A stretch of DNA of 64,000 nucleotides from Buchnera aphidicola (Floraphis choui) (lineage in GTDB: Bacteria > Pseudomonadota > Gammaproteobacteria > Enterobacterales > Enterobacteriaceae). A program made the translations under genes and the position numbers. This document shows positions 28,124 to 38,113 of the stretch, one piece after another. The first letter of the stretch is position 1. Every line of letters starts with the position of its first letter. Under the pieces are notes generated by a model, which saw only the letters and a list, made by a program, of their open reading frames with translations, did not search any database and was not told where the DNA came from. The stretch lies in NCBI GenBank assembly GCA_039830045.1, contig CP140044.1, positions 310,001-374,000 of the forward strand, read 5' to 3'.

Positions 28124-29863
28124 ATGCGCACAAAGTATTGTGGAGAATTAAATATAAATCATATAAATAAAAAAGTAATATTATGCGGATGGGTAAATAA
28201 ATATAGAAATTTAGGAAAAATATTTTTTTTAGACATGCGAGATAGGACAGGGATAGTTCAAATATTGTTTCATAATTCATCTAAAGTTTTATTTCAAAAA
28301 GCTATTCATTTAAAAAATGAATTTTGTATTCAAGTAATAGGAACAGTTAAAGAAAGAGATAAAAAAGATAAAAATTTTAAAATGTTTACTGGAGAAATAG
28401 AAGTTTTAGCTTTTACGTTAATACTTCTTAATAAATCACAACCATTACCTTTAGATTTTAATAAAAATAATTTAGATGAACTACGTTTGAAATTTCGTTA
28501 TTTAGATCTTAGACGTCAAAATATGATTAATAATATAATAGTTAGAAACAAAATTACTACTATTATTCGATCATTCATGAATAAAAACAAATTTTTAGAT
28601 ATCGAAACACCATTATTAACTAGATCTACACCAGAAGGAGCACGCGATTATATTGTTCCAAGTCGTATTCAAAAAAATAAATTTTATGCTTTACCTCAAT
28701 CTCCTCAATTGTTTAAACAATTATTAATGATTTCTGGAGTTGATAAATATTATCAAATTGCTAAATGTTTTCGAGACGAAGATTTAAGGTCAGATAGACA
28801 ACCAGAATTTACGCAAATTGATGTTGAAGCTTCATTTGTAACAGGAGGAACTATACGTAAAATTATAGAAAGAATGATTAAACATTTATGGAAAAAAATT
28901 TTAAAAATTAATTTTAAAAAATTTCCAGTACTAACTTATAATCATACTATTCAAACATATGGTACTGATAAACCAGATTTAAGAAATCCTATACAATTTG
29001 TAGATATTACTAATTTAATAAAAAATATAAAAACTGATATTTTTTTAACATCTATATCACAAAAAGATAACTTAGCTATTGCATTATGTATACCTAAAGG
29101 GTCTAATTTAAATAATAATCAATTAGAAAAATATAATAAATTTATAAAAAAATATACTAATCAAAATTTATTTTTTATTAGAATTAATAAAGAAACACAC
29201 AAACAATGTTCACAAAATATAGTTTTATCTCTATTTGATAAATATACTTTTAAAAAGTTACTTGAAACGACTCATGCAAAAGATGGCGATATCATATTAT
29301 TTCTTTCAGACTTGAGACATTTAGTAAATAATGCTATGAGTAAATTAAGAATAAAAATTGGAAATGAACTAAATATTTCTAAAAACAATTCTTGGAAACC
29401 TGCATGGATTATTGATTTTCCATTATTTAAAAAAAATGAATTAAATCATTACGTTTCTACACATCATCCATTTACAGCTCCTAAAAACAAAAATAAATTA
29501 ATGATCAAAAAAAATTTAGAAAATATTCTTGCAAATTCATATGATTTAGTAATTAATGGATATGAAATTGGAAGTGGATCAGTTAGAATCCATGACGAAA
29601 CGATTCAAAAAAATATTTTTGACATATTAAAAATTAATAAAAAAGACCAAAAAGAAAAATTTGGATTTTTCTTGAAAGCGTTACGTTTTGGTACTCCTCC
29701 ACATGCCGGGATTGCACTAGGATTAGATAGAATTGTCATGTTACTAACAAATAACAATAATATTAGAGATGTAATTGCTTTTCCTAAAACAACTACTGCT
29801 TCATGTTTAACAACGGAAGCACCTAATAAAATAGACACAAAAATATTAAATAATTTTAAGTAA
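28124..29863 (+). CDS. aspS: Aspartyl-tRNA synthetase
   Basis: This is a class IIb synthetase of the bacterial type, 579 residues (E. coli 590). The N-terminal OB anticodon domain (about 1-110) has GWVNKYRNLGKIFFLDMRDRTGIVQI. The catalytic core has FLDIETPLLTRSTPEGARDYIVPSR, motif 2 CFRDEDLRSDRQPEFTQIDVEAS, and motif 3 GIALGLDRIVMLL. The bacterial GAD insertion between motifs 2 and 3 is present but divergent. The downstream neighbours are convergent znuB and znuC. Confidence 0.97.
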   Translation: MRTKYCGELNINHINKKVILCGWVNKYRNLGKIFFLDMRDRTGIVQILFHNSSKVLFQKAIHLKNEFCIQVIGTVKERDKKDKNFKMFTGEIEVLAFTLILLNKSQPLPLDFNKNNLDELRLKFRYLDLRRQNMINNIIVRNKITTIIRSFMNKNKFLDIETPLLTRSTPEGARDYIVPSRIQKNKFYALPQSPQLFKQLLMISGVDKYYQIAKCFRDEDLRSDRQPEFTQIDVEASFVTGGTIRKIIERMIKHLWKKILKINFKKFPVLTYNHTIQTYGTDKPDLRNPIQFVDITNLIKNIKTDIFLTSISQKDNLAIALCIPKGSNLNNNQLEKYNKFIKKYTNQNLFFIRINKETHKQCSQNIVLSLFDKYTFKKLLETTHAKDGDIILFLSDLRHLVNNAMSKLRIKIGNELNISKNNSWKPAWIIDFPLFKKNELNHYVSTHHPFTAPKNKNKLMIKKNLENILANSYDLVINGYEIGSGSVRIHDETIQKNIFDILKINKKDQKEKFGFFLKALRFGTPPHAGIALGLDRIVMLLTNNNNIRDVIAFPKTTTASCLTTEAPNKIDTKILNNFK

Positions 29864-29907
29864 TATTGTAATTACGTAACACGTAATAAAGAAAACATAT
29901 GAAAATT

Positions 29908-30693
29908 TTAATTGATTCTTTTAATATTGCTAATTAAAAACATACTAGTTGAAAATAATACAATAGAAGGACTAATAGGAACACTAAATATCATCGAAAA
30001 TATTACCCCTCCTGTTAAAGAAACCATACCTATTAAGATAGAAAAAAAAACCATTTCTTCCGGAGAAGAAGAAAAACATTGAGCAGTAGCTGAAGGAATT
30101 AATAATAATGATATAATAATTAGAGATCCTACAAATTTTATTGCAATACTAACAGTTAATGCAATTAATAGTATTAAAATGCAATTAATTTTATAAACAT
30201 TGATTCCATCTACTTTAGCTAGATCTGAGTTGATAGTGACTAATAACATAAAATCCCAATACTTTAATAGAACTAAAATAATAATAAAACAACTTAAAAA
30301 TATAATTGTTAAATCAAAATAAGTCACTTCCAATAAATTTCCGAATAAATAGTTAGTAAAATTTTCCTTTTGCGCATTTGATACTATACTCATTATTATC
30401 ATACCTAGTGATAACGAACTATAGCCTATAATTCCAAGAATAGTATCTAAAGATAACAAAGAATTGTTTTCAAGCCAATTAATAAATATTCCAAAACATA
30501 AAATTATAAAAAGAACTATATAAAATGGATGTATATTAAACAATATAGCACATGCAATTCCTAATAATGATGAATGCGATAAAGTATCTCCAAATGAAGA
30601 CATACGACGCCAAATTATAAATGAACCAAGAGGACCAGCAACTAAAGTTAGTAACATTCCTGCTAGCCATCCAAAAAAAATTAATTTACACAT
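29908..30693 (-). CDS. znuB: Zinc ABC transporter permease ZnuB
   Basis: This is the membrane subunit of the high-affinity zinc importer. Its 261 residues equal E. coli ZnuB and form seven or more hydrophobic segments. Diagnostic parts are GPLGSFIIWRRMSSFGDTLSHSSLLGIA near the N terminus (residues 20-47) and VGSLIIISLLLIPSATAQCFS in the C-terminal half. It lies 38 bases after znuC on the minus strand. The periplasmic zinc-binding protein gene znuA is not next to it. Confidence 0.96.
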   Translation of the reverse strand: MCKLIFFGWLAGMLLTLVAGPLGSFIIWRRMSSFGDTLSHSSLLGIACAILFNIHPFYIVLFIILCFGIFINWLENNSLLSLDTILGIIGYSSLSLGMIIMSIVSNAQKENFTNYLFGNLLEVTYFDLTIIFLSCFIIILVLLKYWDFMLLVTINSDLAKVDGINVYKINCILILLIALTVSIAIKFVGSLIIISLLLIPSATAQCFSSSPEEMVFFSILIGMVSLTGGVIFSMIFSVPISPSIVLFSTSMFLISNIKRIN

Positions 30694-30731
30694 ATTTAAT
30701 TATAATTCTCTTAATATTAAATTTAATATAT

Positions 30732-31442
30732 TTAAAAATCATGATGATGATTGTGCTTATGATGATATAAAGCTAATTTGTTTTTTTTCAAGTGTCCGAA
30801 AATAGCAATAAACTTTGAATGTTTTGATACTATTTCTGGTAATCCTGAACAACATATATGTTTGTTTAGACAAATAACTTGATCTGTGTTAGACATTACT
30901 ACACTTAAATCATGAGATACCATTAAAATAGAACATTTTAACTCATTTTTTATTTGATTAATTAATTTATAAAAAATAGTTTGACCTAAAAAATCAATAC
31001 CTTGTATGGGTTCGTCTAAAACTAATAATTGAGGATTATTTAATAATGCACGAGCTAACAATACTTTTTGCATTTCTCCATTAGATAATTTTTTTAATGG
31101 GATATATCTTAAATGAAGAGCATTTACACGTTTTAATGTATTTAAAATAGATTCTCTTCTTTTTGAAAGGCTCATAAACCTATTAACTGTTAAGGGAAGA
31201 GTTGTATTAAAATTTAATTTCTGTGGTATATATCCAATACGCAAATGTTTATTATATACTACTTCTCCTTTATTAGGTCTTAATAATTTTAATATTACTT
31301 TTACCAAAGTAGATTTTCCTGCTCCATTAGGACCTATTAATGTTAAAATACAATTAGACATTAAATTTAATGAAACATCAGAAAGAATTGCTGTATTATT
31401 GAAATTCACTGATACATTTTTTAATGAAATAAACAATGACAT
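30732..31442 (-). CDS. znuC: Zinc ABC transporter ATPase ZnuC
   Basis: This is the ATP-binding subunit paired with ZnuB. It has 236 residues (E. coli 251). Walker A is GPNGAGKST (37-45), then LRIGYIPQKLNFNTTLPLTVNRF. The signature reads LSNGEMQKVLLARALL (normally LSGGE, so a G-to-N change), Walker B is LLVLDEPIQGID, and the H-loop is VSHD. The C terminus ends in a His-rich tail (YHHKHNHHHDF), as in E. coli ZnuC, probably metal-binding. mepM is divergent upstream. Confidence 0.96.
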   Translation of the reverse strand: MSLFISLKNVSVNFNNTAILSDVSLNLMSNCILTLIGPNGAGKSTLVKVILKLLRPNKGEVVYNKHLRIGYIPQKLNFNTTLPLTVNRFMSLSKRRESILNTLKRVNALHLRYIPLKKLSNGEMQKVLLARALLNNPQLLVLDEPIQGIDFLGQTIFYKLINQIKNELKCSILMVSHDLSVVMSNTDQVICLNKHICCSGLPEIVSKHSKFIAIFGHLKKNKLALYHHKHNHHHDF

Positions 31443-31808
31443 ATTTAATTGATATTATACAAAATAAATAATATGATATGCTATCATAAAGTAGTATGTG
31501 TTAAAAATAAAAACTAGACAATTAATAATTCTAGATATATTTAAATAATCTCAAAATATGTAATTACATACACGTTTTTAAATACTCAGTAAATTTTAAA
31601 AATATATAAATTACTTTAAATAAATTTAGATCTAATATAGTAAAATTGATATTAAATTAACTTAAACTTACTAATTTATAACTATAATTTTAAAAATTAT
31701 TATAAATGTTTTATAAAAAATAATTATTTTAAAATAAAAGTAAACATATCTAATATCTTTATAGTATATTATAGATAATAATTTATAAGAAAATATAGGA
31801 AGATAAAA
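31443..31808. other. Divergent spacer, znuC / mepM (znuA position)
   Basis: In E. coli znuA lies between mepM and znuCB. Here 366 AT-rich bases remain with no frame resembling ZnuA (no His-rich loop, no signal peptide). It presumably holds the two promoters. No recognisable Zur operator could be picked out. Confidence 0.5.
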
Positions 31809-33011
31809 GTGTCATGTATAAATAAAAATATCTTTTTATTTATTTCAAAAAAAAATTTTTTATATCTTGTCGGATTTTTAGTAATAATTATGTCTGACAT
31901 CATATTTATTAATTGTAATACTATAAATAATAATAACAAATTTGAATTAAAAGGGTCACACAGTAATAATTTTTTAAAAAAAAATAAAATTTTAAATAAA
32001 ATAAAATTAAATTTTATTCCAAAAATTTCTTGCTATTCTGAAAAATATTATCCTTTAAATGCTTCAAAAAATTGCATTTATTTAAAATTCTTTAATGACT
32101 ATCTTGCAACTAATTTAGTATTAAATTCATCATATATATCAAATAACATTAAAAATAAAAATTTATCTTTAAAAAGATCTTTGATATATAATACTCAGGA
32201 GCATTTTAATAAAAATATTTTAAATCATAAACAAAAGCATTGTGAATATTTAAGCGTTAAAGGAATATTAAATAATAATTTTTCACATACCATTAAAAAT
32301 CTAGGATTAGATAGCTATGAAATTACCAATATAATAAATATTGTAAAACATCAAATTAATTTTTATAAATTAAATATTAATAATCCGTTTAGTATTTTAA
32401 TAAAAAAAAATATATTAAAAGAAAAAATTTACAAAAATAAAATTATAGGTTTAAAAATATATCATAATAACTTAAATCATTATGGGGTATTAGCAAATAA
32501 TGGAAAATTTTATGATAATCAAGGATATAGTCTAATAGAAAAATTTCTTAAATTTCCTGCTTTAAAAAAATATCGTATTTCCTCTAACTTTAATCCACAC
32601 AGATTCAATCCAATAACGAAAAAAATTTCTCCTCATCAAGGTATAGATTTAGCTATGCCAATAGGAACGCCTATCCTATCTATAGGAAATGGAGAAATTA
32701 TAAAAACTAAATCTAGTTTAGGAGCAGGAAAATATATTACTATTAAACATAATGTTCAATATGTAACTAGATACATGCATTTAAAGAAAATATTAGTTAA
32801 AGTTGGCGATAAAGTAAAAAGAGGAGATAAAATCGGTTTATCTGGAAATACAGGTTATTCAACGGGACCACATTTACATTATGAAATATGGTCGAAAAAT
32901 AAAGTTATTAACCCAGAAAAACTGATAATTTCAGAAAGATTATCAGGAAATAATTTAAAAGTTTATTTAAAATATTGGAAAAGTATAATGTATTATCTAA
33001 AGAATATTTAA
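31809..33011 (+). CDS. mepM: M23-family peptidoglycan DD-endopeptidase MepM (YebA)
   Basis: This envelope hydrolase cuts peptide cross-links to allow wall growth. It has 400 residues (E. coli 440). The start is GTG at 31809 after AGGAAGATAAA. A hydrophobic N-terminal anchor (about 18-38) precedes a divergent middle region. The LytM domain (about 255-375) is well conserved: ISSNFNPHRFNPITKK, the zinc ligand motif HQGIDLAMPIGTP, TRYMHLKKILVKVGDKVKRG and STGPHLHYEIW with the second His pair. It is next to znuC as in E. coli and converges with pykA. Confidence 0.94.
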   Translation: MSCINKNIFLFISKKNFLYLVGFLVIIMSDIIFINCNTINNNNKFELKGSHSNNFLKKNKILNKIKLNFIPKISCYSEKYYPLNASKNCIYLKFFNDYLATNLVLNSSYISNNIKNKNLSLKRSLIYNTQEHFNKNILNHKQKHCEYLSVKGILNNNFSHTIKNLGLDSYEITNIINIVKHQINFYKLNINNPFSILIKKNILKEKIYKNKIIGLKIYHNNLNHYGVLANNGKFYDNQGYSLIEKFLKFPALKKYRISSNFNPHRFNPITKKISPHQGIDLAMPIGTPILSIGNGEIIKTKSSLGAGKYITIKHNVQYVTRYMHLKKILVKVGDKVKRGDKIGLSGNTGYSTGPHLHYEIWSKNKVINPEKLIISERLSGNNLKVYLKYWKSIMYYLKNI

Positions 33012-33053
33012 TTATAAATACGAATTTATTTTTTAAACACAATTGATTTATGG

Positions 33054-34493
33054 TCATACTTTTAAAATTCTACTAGTATTAGTTGTTCCAATTTCCCCCA
33101 TAACATCTCCTTGTGTAATAATAACTAAATTACCGTCATTTAAAAAACCTTTTGTCTTCAATAATATGATTGCATCGTTGGCTGCTAATACACCTACGTG
33201 TTTACTATTAAAGAATATAGGAGTAACTCCACGATATAATGAAGTCAGTTTTAGAGTTGCAATTCGAGAAGATAATGCAAAAATTGGAAGCCCAGAAGTA
33301 ATTCTTGACGTCATCAAAGCAGTCTTTCCTGATTCTGTCATAGTAATAATTGCTGTAATGCCATCTAAATGATTAGCCGTATACATAGCTGACATAGCAA
33401 TTGCTTCTTCAATATCGTAAAATTTATCATGTATTCTATGACGAGATACATTAATACTTGGTACCTTTTCCGCTCCTTTACAAATTTTAGACATAATCTT
33501 TATCGTTTCAATTGGATATTTTCCAGAAGCTGTTTCTGCTGATAACATCACTGCATCGCTACCATCTAATACAGCATTAGCAACATCCATAACTTCTGCT
33601 CGAGTAGGCATTGGATGAATAATCATTGATTCCATCATTTGCGTTGCTGTTATTACTACTTTATTTAATTGTCTAGCACGTCTAATCAAAATCTTTTGAA
33701 TTCCAACTAATTCTGAATCACCTATTTCTACTCCTAAATCACCTCTAGCTACCATAATAGCGTCTGATGCTAATATAATTTCATCGATAATATTTTGATT
33801 AGCTACTGCTTCAGCACGCTCTATTTTAGCTATTATTTTTGCTGAACTACCAGATTGTAATGCCAAATGACGTGCAATTTTTAAATCTTTACTACAACGA
33901 GGAAAAGAAACAGCTAAATAATCTACTCCAATATTAGATGCAATTTTAATATCTTGTTTGTCCTTATAAGTTAATGTTTCAGCAGATAATCCTCCTCCTA
34001 ATTTATTAATTCCTTTATTATTAGATAATATACCTCCTACAATTATTTTAGTTAGTATTTTATTTTTTGCGATACTTATTACTTCTAGTTGTATTCTTCC
34101 ATCATCTAATAATAAAATATCTCCTCGAGAAACATCATTAGGTAATTTTTTATAATCTATACCAACTTGATTTATATCTCCTTTATCTGCTTCTAAATCA
34201 GCATCTAACGAAAATAAATTTCCTGAACTTAACATTACCTTTTTACTTTTAAATTTTGAAATTCGAATTTTTGGACCTTGTAAATCACCTAACAATGCAA
34301 CATAAACACCTAATTTTTTCATAATATTTTGTGCATGTTTAGCTCTATACTCATGTTCTTCTTTAGTACCATGAGAAAAATTTAATCGTATTACGTTAAC
34401 TCCTGATTTAATCATTTCTTCAAGAATAATATTATTGTCTGTAGATGGTCCTAAAGTAGCAACAATTTTTGTTCGTTTAAAATAATTTTCCAT
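33054..34493 (-). CDS. pykA: Pyruvate kinase
   Basis: This enzyme makes pyruvate and ATP from PEP. Its 479 residues align along the whole length with E. coli PykA (480), better than with PykF, and its place beside zwf and mepM also fits pykA. Motifs are RTKIVATLGPSTD (8-20), NVIRLNFSHGT, LLGDLQGPKIR, SNNKGINKLGGGLSAE, AKIERAEAVANQN, the signature MVARGDLGVEIGDSELV, TATQMMESMI and AVMLSAETASGKYP. The end is GTTNTSRIL. Confidence 0.97.
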   Translation of the reverse strand: MENYFKRTKIVATLGPSTDNNIILEEMIKSGVNVIRLNFSHGTKEEHEYRAKHAQNIMKKLGVYVALLGDLQGPKIRISKFKSKKVMLSSGNLFSLDADLEADKGDINQVGIDYKKLPNDVSRGDILLLDDGRIQLEVISIAKNKILTKIIVGGILSNNKGINKLGGGLSAETLTYKDKQDIKIASNIGVDYLAVSFPRCSKDLKIARHLALQSGSSAKIIAKIERAEAVANQNIIDEIILASDAIMVARGDLGVEIGDSELVGIQKILIRRARQLNKVVITATQMMESMIIHPMPTRAEVMDVANAVLDGSDAVMLSAETASGKYPIETIKIMSKICKGAEKVPSINVSRHRIHDKFYDIEEAIAMSAMYTANHLDGITAIITMTESGKTALMTSRITSGLPIFALSSRIATLKLTSLYRGVTPIFFNSKHVGVLAANDAIILLKTKGFLNDGNLVIITQGDVMGEIGTTNTSRILKV

Positions 34494-34898
34494 ATTTTTC
34501 TCATTTTCTCATTTACTTATTTAACTTAAATAATGTATTAATAAAATTACTTATATAAAGTATATTTAAAAATTTTTATTAAAAAGTTAGTATACGAATA
34601 CTACTAATAATAATTGGTCTCAAAAAGAACTTTTTTTCATAACATGTTATAATTCTAGTGTTTTTAATTTATATCAATAAAATTAAGTAATTTATTTTAT
34701 TTAATATAACATTAATATATATTATAACTAGAATTAAATAAATAAAAAATCTCTGCTATTACATTAATAATTTATGTAAAATACAGTCATATATAAAAAT
34801 TACTTTATAAAATTTATTAAAAATAATTGTAATAATAATTAAAAATTAAATAATACAATAAAGATAATTAGTATTATTTAAAAAATAAGAAGATAACT
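34494..34898. other. AT-rich divergent spacer, pykA / zwf
   Basis: About 405 bases. A distant inverted pair TAATTCTAGT (about 34651-34660) and ACTAGAATTA (about 34728-34737) was noticed but is far apart. No coding or RNA gene is seen; it should contain the two divergent promoters. Confidence 0.4.
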
Positions 34899-36365
34899 AT
34901 GAGAAATATAAACAAAGTATGTAATTTAGTTATTTTTGGTGCAAAAGGAGATCTTGCTTGTAAAAAACTTTTACCTTCTTTGTATCAATTAGATAAAATA
35001 TATAAACTTCCAGAAAATATGAAAATAATTGGTGTTGGCCGAGCTAACTGGGATAAAAACATTTATTCAACTATGGTTCGAAATTCATTAAAAAAATTTG
35101 TGAAAGAAGAAATAAACGAAAACATATGGGAAAAATTTTCTTCTCGATTAGAGTTTTGTAATCTTGATGTCAATAACGTTTGTGATTTTTTTAAATTAAA
35201 AAAAATGTTTGATATACATAATAGCTTAATTATAAATTATTTTGCAGTTCCACCTAATATATTTAGTGCAATTTGTCGCGGTTTAGGAGAAGCATGTTTA
35301 AATCTTGAACCTTCACGAATTATTATAGAAAAACCATTAGGATTTTCTTTAAAAAGTTCTAAAAAAATAAATAATAATATTAGTAAATATTTTAAAGAAA
35401 ATCAAATTTTTCGAATTGATCATTATTTAGGAAAAGAGACAATATTAAATTTATTAGCTTTTAGATTTTCTAACTCTCTTTTTTATTATAATTGGAATAG
35501 AAATTTTATTGATCATATACAAATAACTATTTCTGAAGAAATAGGTGTAGAAGGTAGAAAAGAATATTTTAATAATACAGGTCAAATCCGAGATATGGTA
35601 CAAAATCATTTATTACAAATATTAACTATTATTACAATGTCTCAACCTATCGACTTATACTCTAATAATATTCAAAATGAAAAAGTAAAAATTCTAAAAG
35701 CATTACGAAAATTTGATACAAATAATATTCATGAAAAAGTAATATTAGGTCAATATGATTCAGGTACGATAAATGGAATAAAAATTTCGTCGTATTTAGA
35801 TGATATTGGAGAAAATGTGTATAGTGATACTGAAACATTTGTATCGATGAAAGTCAATATTGATAATGAACAATGGCATGGAGTTCCATTTTATTTAAGA
35901 ACAGGTAAAAGACTTCCAAAAAAATATTCAGAAATAGTTATATTTTTTAAAAATATTCCAACCAATATTTTTAATAATTATCATTGTGACTTACCAAAAA
36001 ATAAAATTACCATATCTTTACAACCTAATGAAGGAATAAATATTCAAATTCTCAACAAAATTCCAGGATTAGAATCTAAATACAAATTAGGAATAACTGA
36101 ATTAAATTTTAACTATTCTCAAGATTTTAAATCATTAAAGTTATTTGATGCATATGAACGATTATTACTAGAAAGTATTAGAGGTAATCGATCTTTATTT
36201 GTAAGACGAGATGAAGTAGAATTATCTTGGAATTGGATTGATTCTATTTTCGATTCTTTAAATATACAAAAAAAATCGCCTGTGTTATATCCTTCTGGAA
36301 CATGGGGACCTAATGAATCCCACATTATGATAAAAAAAGATGGTTATAAATGGAATATGCCTTAA
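34899..36365 (+). CDS. zwf: Glucose-6-phosphate 1-dehydrogenase
   Basis: This is the NADP-linked first step of the oxidative pentose phosphate pathway. It has 488 residues (E. coli 491). The NADP-binding start is LVIFGAKGDLACKKLLPSLYQL; the usual GASGDLA reads GAKGDLA. The G6P site is RIDHYLGKETILNLLAFRFSN (about 172-190), followed by EEIGVEGRKEYFNNTGQIRDMVQNH. The C-terminal part has RTGKRLPKKYSEI and YERLLLESIRGNRSLFVRRDEVE. Together with pgl at 0.5 kb it supplies NADPH and pentose precursors. Confidence 0.97.
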   Translation: MRNINKVCNLVIFGAKGDLACKKLLPSLYQLDKIYKLPENMKIIGVGRANWDKNIYSTMVRNSLKKFVKEEINENIWEKFSSRLEFCNLDVNNVCDFFKLKKMFDIHNSLIINYFAVPPNIFSAICRGLGEACLNLEPSRIIIEKPLGFSLKSSKKINNNISKYFKENQIFRIDHYLGKETILNLLAFRFSNSLFYYNWNRNFIDHIQITISEEIGVEGRKEYFNNTGQIRDMVQNHLLQILTIITMSQPIDLYSNNIQNEKVKILKALRKFDTNNIHEKVILGQYDSGTINGIKISSYLDDIGENVYSDTETFVSMKVNIDNEQWHGVPFYLRTGKRLPKKYSEIVIFFKNIPTNIFNNYHCDLPKNKITISLQPNEGINIQILNKIPGLESKYKLGITELNFNYSQDFKSLKLFDAYERLLLESIRGNRSLFVRRDEVELSWNWIDSIFDSLNIQKKSPVLYPSGTWGPNESHIMIKKDGYKWNMP

Positions 36366-36917
36366 ATGTAATATTTCATTATGATTGTTTACTAATATAA
36401 TATAAAATAGTTTATGTCTAATTATAAAACTTAGAATAGTTTAATTACAATTTTAAATTTAAAATTAACATTAAGTTTCGTTTTTTACTTATTACAAAAC
36501 TATTTTTTCTAATTTCATTAAAATAATTAATAAAATTAAGTATAAGTTTATATCTTATTGTATAAGATCTATTAAATATCACAAAATATTTCAAAAATTT
36601 TTAATAACAAACATACACAATTTTTCTATTTTAAAATATTATTTTAATAAAGTAATTAGTATTAACATTTATACATTTAAATAGTATTTCATTAAAACTT
36701 TATAAAATTTCAAACTATAATTAAATCATAAAATGTTTTTAATTTCTATTATAATATTAATATTATTATCATTTAAAATAACTATCAATAAGAGAAGTTC
36801 GAAAAATACGCATAAATACCCATTATAAGTTAATGTAAAACGAATCACTAAAAATAAGAAAGATAATTTATTGTCTAAAATGCTTGTTTTAATTAAACTA
36901 AATTTAGGAAATTCATC
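36366..36917. other. AT-rich spacer, zwf / htpX
   Basis: About 550 bases with no coding content. The last 120 bases hold a compact sigma32-like promoter (36797-36826). The rest is eroded A/T sequence without recognisable signals. Confidence 0.5.
36797..36826 (+). promoter_or_regulatory. Sigma32 (heat-shock) type promoter for htpX
   Basis: GTTCGAAA (36797-36804) resembles the sigma32 -35 element CTTGAAA, and CCCATTAT (36819-36826) resembles its -10 element CCCCATnT. The spacing of 14 bases is in the accepted range. The C-rich -10 stands out in A/T-only DNA. The start of transcription would be near 36833, about 85 bases before the htpX ATG. HtpX is a heat-shock protease in E. coli, which supports the call. 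Confidence 0.65.
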
Positions 36918-37799
36918 ATGATGCGTATAATTCTTTTTTTAATAACTAATTTAGCTGTTGTGTGTGTTTTCGGTTTTATTTTAAGTATTACAGGAATTAA
37001 ATCTGAAAGTATGCATGGATTGCTGATTATGTCTATAATGTTTGGATTTAGTGGTTCTATAATATCATTATTAATGTCAAAATGGATTGCGTTACGTTCT
37101 ATAAATGGATATGTAATACATCAACCTAATAGTGATACTGAAAATTGGCTAATAAATACTATTCGATTTCAATCTGAAAAAATCGGAATTTGTATGCCAG
37201 AAGTCGCAATATATCATGCTTCTGATATAAATGCGTTTGCTACAGGAGCAAGACGTAATTCTGCACTAATTGCAGTTTCTACTGGTTTATTAGAAAATAT
37301 GAACAAAGATGAAGCTGAAGCTGTATTAGCTCACGAAATTACTCATATAGCTAATGGCGATATGATTACGATGACTTTACTACAAGGAATAATTAACACT
37401 TTTGTGATTTTTGCTTCTAGAATCGTTGCTAAAATAGTATCGAGTATATTATCAGGAGAAAAAACTGAAGATAGTCATTACAATGGAAATCCATGGATAT
37501 ATATAATTCTTTCCACTATTTTAGAGCTAACTTTTGGAATTTTTGCTAGTATAATAACTATGTGGTTTTCTAGAAATCGTGAATTTTATGCTGATGCTGG
37601 ATCTGCAAAACTAGTCGGAAAACATAAAATGATTGCAGCGTTAGAAAAACTAAAGTTAAGTTATGAACCTCAAGAATCTAGTAGTATGATAGCATTTTGT
37701 ATTAACGGAAGATCAAATAACTTTTTAAATTTATTTATGTCTCATCCATCGTTAGAAAGAAGAATTAATGCTTTATATAACCAGGAGTATATACAATAA
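36918..37799 (+). CDS. htpX: Membrane zinc metalloprotease HtpX
   Basis: This inner-membrane M48 protease degrades misfolded membrane proteins, working alongside FtsH. The 293 residues equal E. coli HtpX. It has two N-terminal membrane segments (about 4-25 and 33-55), the zinc motif HEITH at about 139-143, followed by IANGDMITMTLLQGI, two further membrane segments, and the third-ligand region NREFYADAGSAKLVG. The start MMRIILFLITNLAVV matches E. coli, and AGGAAAT precedes the ATG. A heat-shock-type promoter lies upstream. Confidence 0.97.
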   Translation: MMRIILFLITNLAVVCVFGFILSITGIKSESMHGLLIMSIMFGFSGSIISLLMSKWIALRSINGYVIHQPNSDTENWLINTIRFQSEKIGICMPEVAIYHASDINAFATGARRNSALIAVSTGLLENMNKDEAEAVLAHEITHIANGDMITMTLLQGIINTFVIFASRIVAKIVSSILSGEKTEDSHYNGNPWIYIILSTILELTFGIFASIITMWFSRNREFYADAGSAKLVGKHKMIAALEKLKLSYEPQESSSMIAFCINGRSNNFLNLFMSHPSLERRINALYNQEYIQ

Positions 37800-38113
37800 G
37801 TAATATATATTATTACAATAAAAGAAGATACAAAAACAAAATTAAAAGTTTTAATTTTTAATAAAATTTATTTATTAATAGATGTTTAATTTGAAACTCA
37901 AGATTTTATTGGAAAAATAACATTATTTTTAAATTTTAATGAGGGCCTATGTATAAATTGCACAAGGCCTTTGTTTTCCAAAATTTTTATTTGAATAACT
38001 AATACAAATTTAAATAATAAAGTCTTTAATCCTTATAAAAATTATTTAAATAATAATATTGTCTTAACTTAAAATTAAATTTTATTCTGTCCTATTATTT
38101 TACGGAGTTTCTA
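37800..38113. other. Spacer, htpX / yoaE
   Basis: 314 bases between two same-strand genes. It contains the GC-containing terminator-like hairpin at 37941-37972 and a Shine-Dalgarno-like ACGGAG just before yoaE. Nothing else was recognised. Confidence 0.5.
37941..37972 (+). terminator. Terminator-like hairpin after htpX
   Basis: GAGGGCCT and AGGCCTTT pair over 8 bp (two G-U pairs) around a 16-base loop, followed by GTTTTCC. The G/C density is exceptional for this spacer. It lies 142 bases after the htpX stop and 140 before yoaE, so it could end htpX transcription or shape the yoaE leader. Confidence 0.55.

Noticed and set aside
34651..34737. 10-bp inverted repeats TAATTCTAGT / ACTAGAATTA between pykA and zwf
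   Set aside because: The arms are about 67 bases apart in A/T-rich DNA, so a stable hairpin is unlikely.
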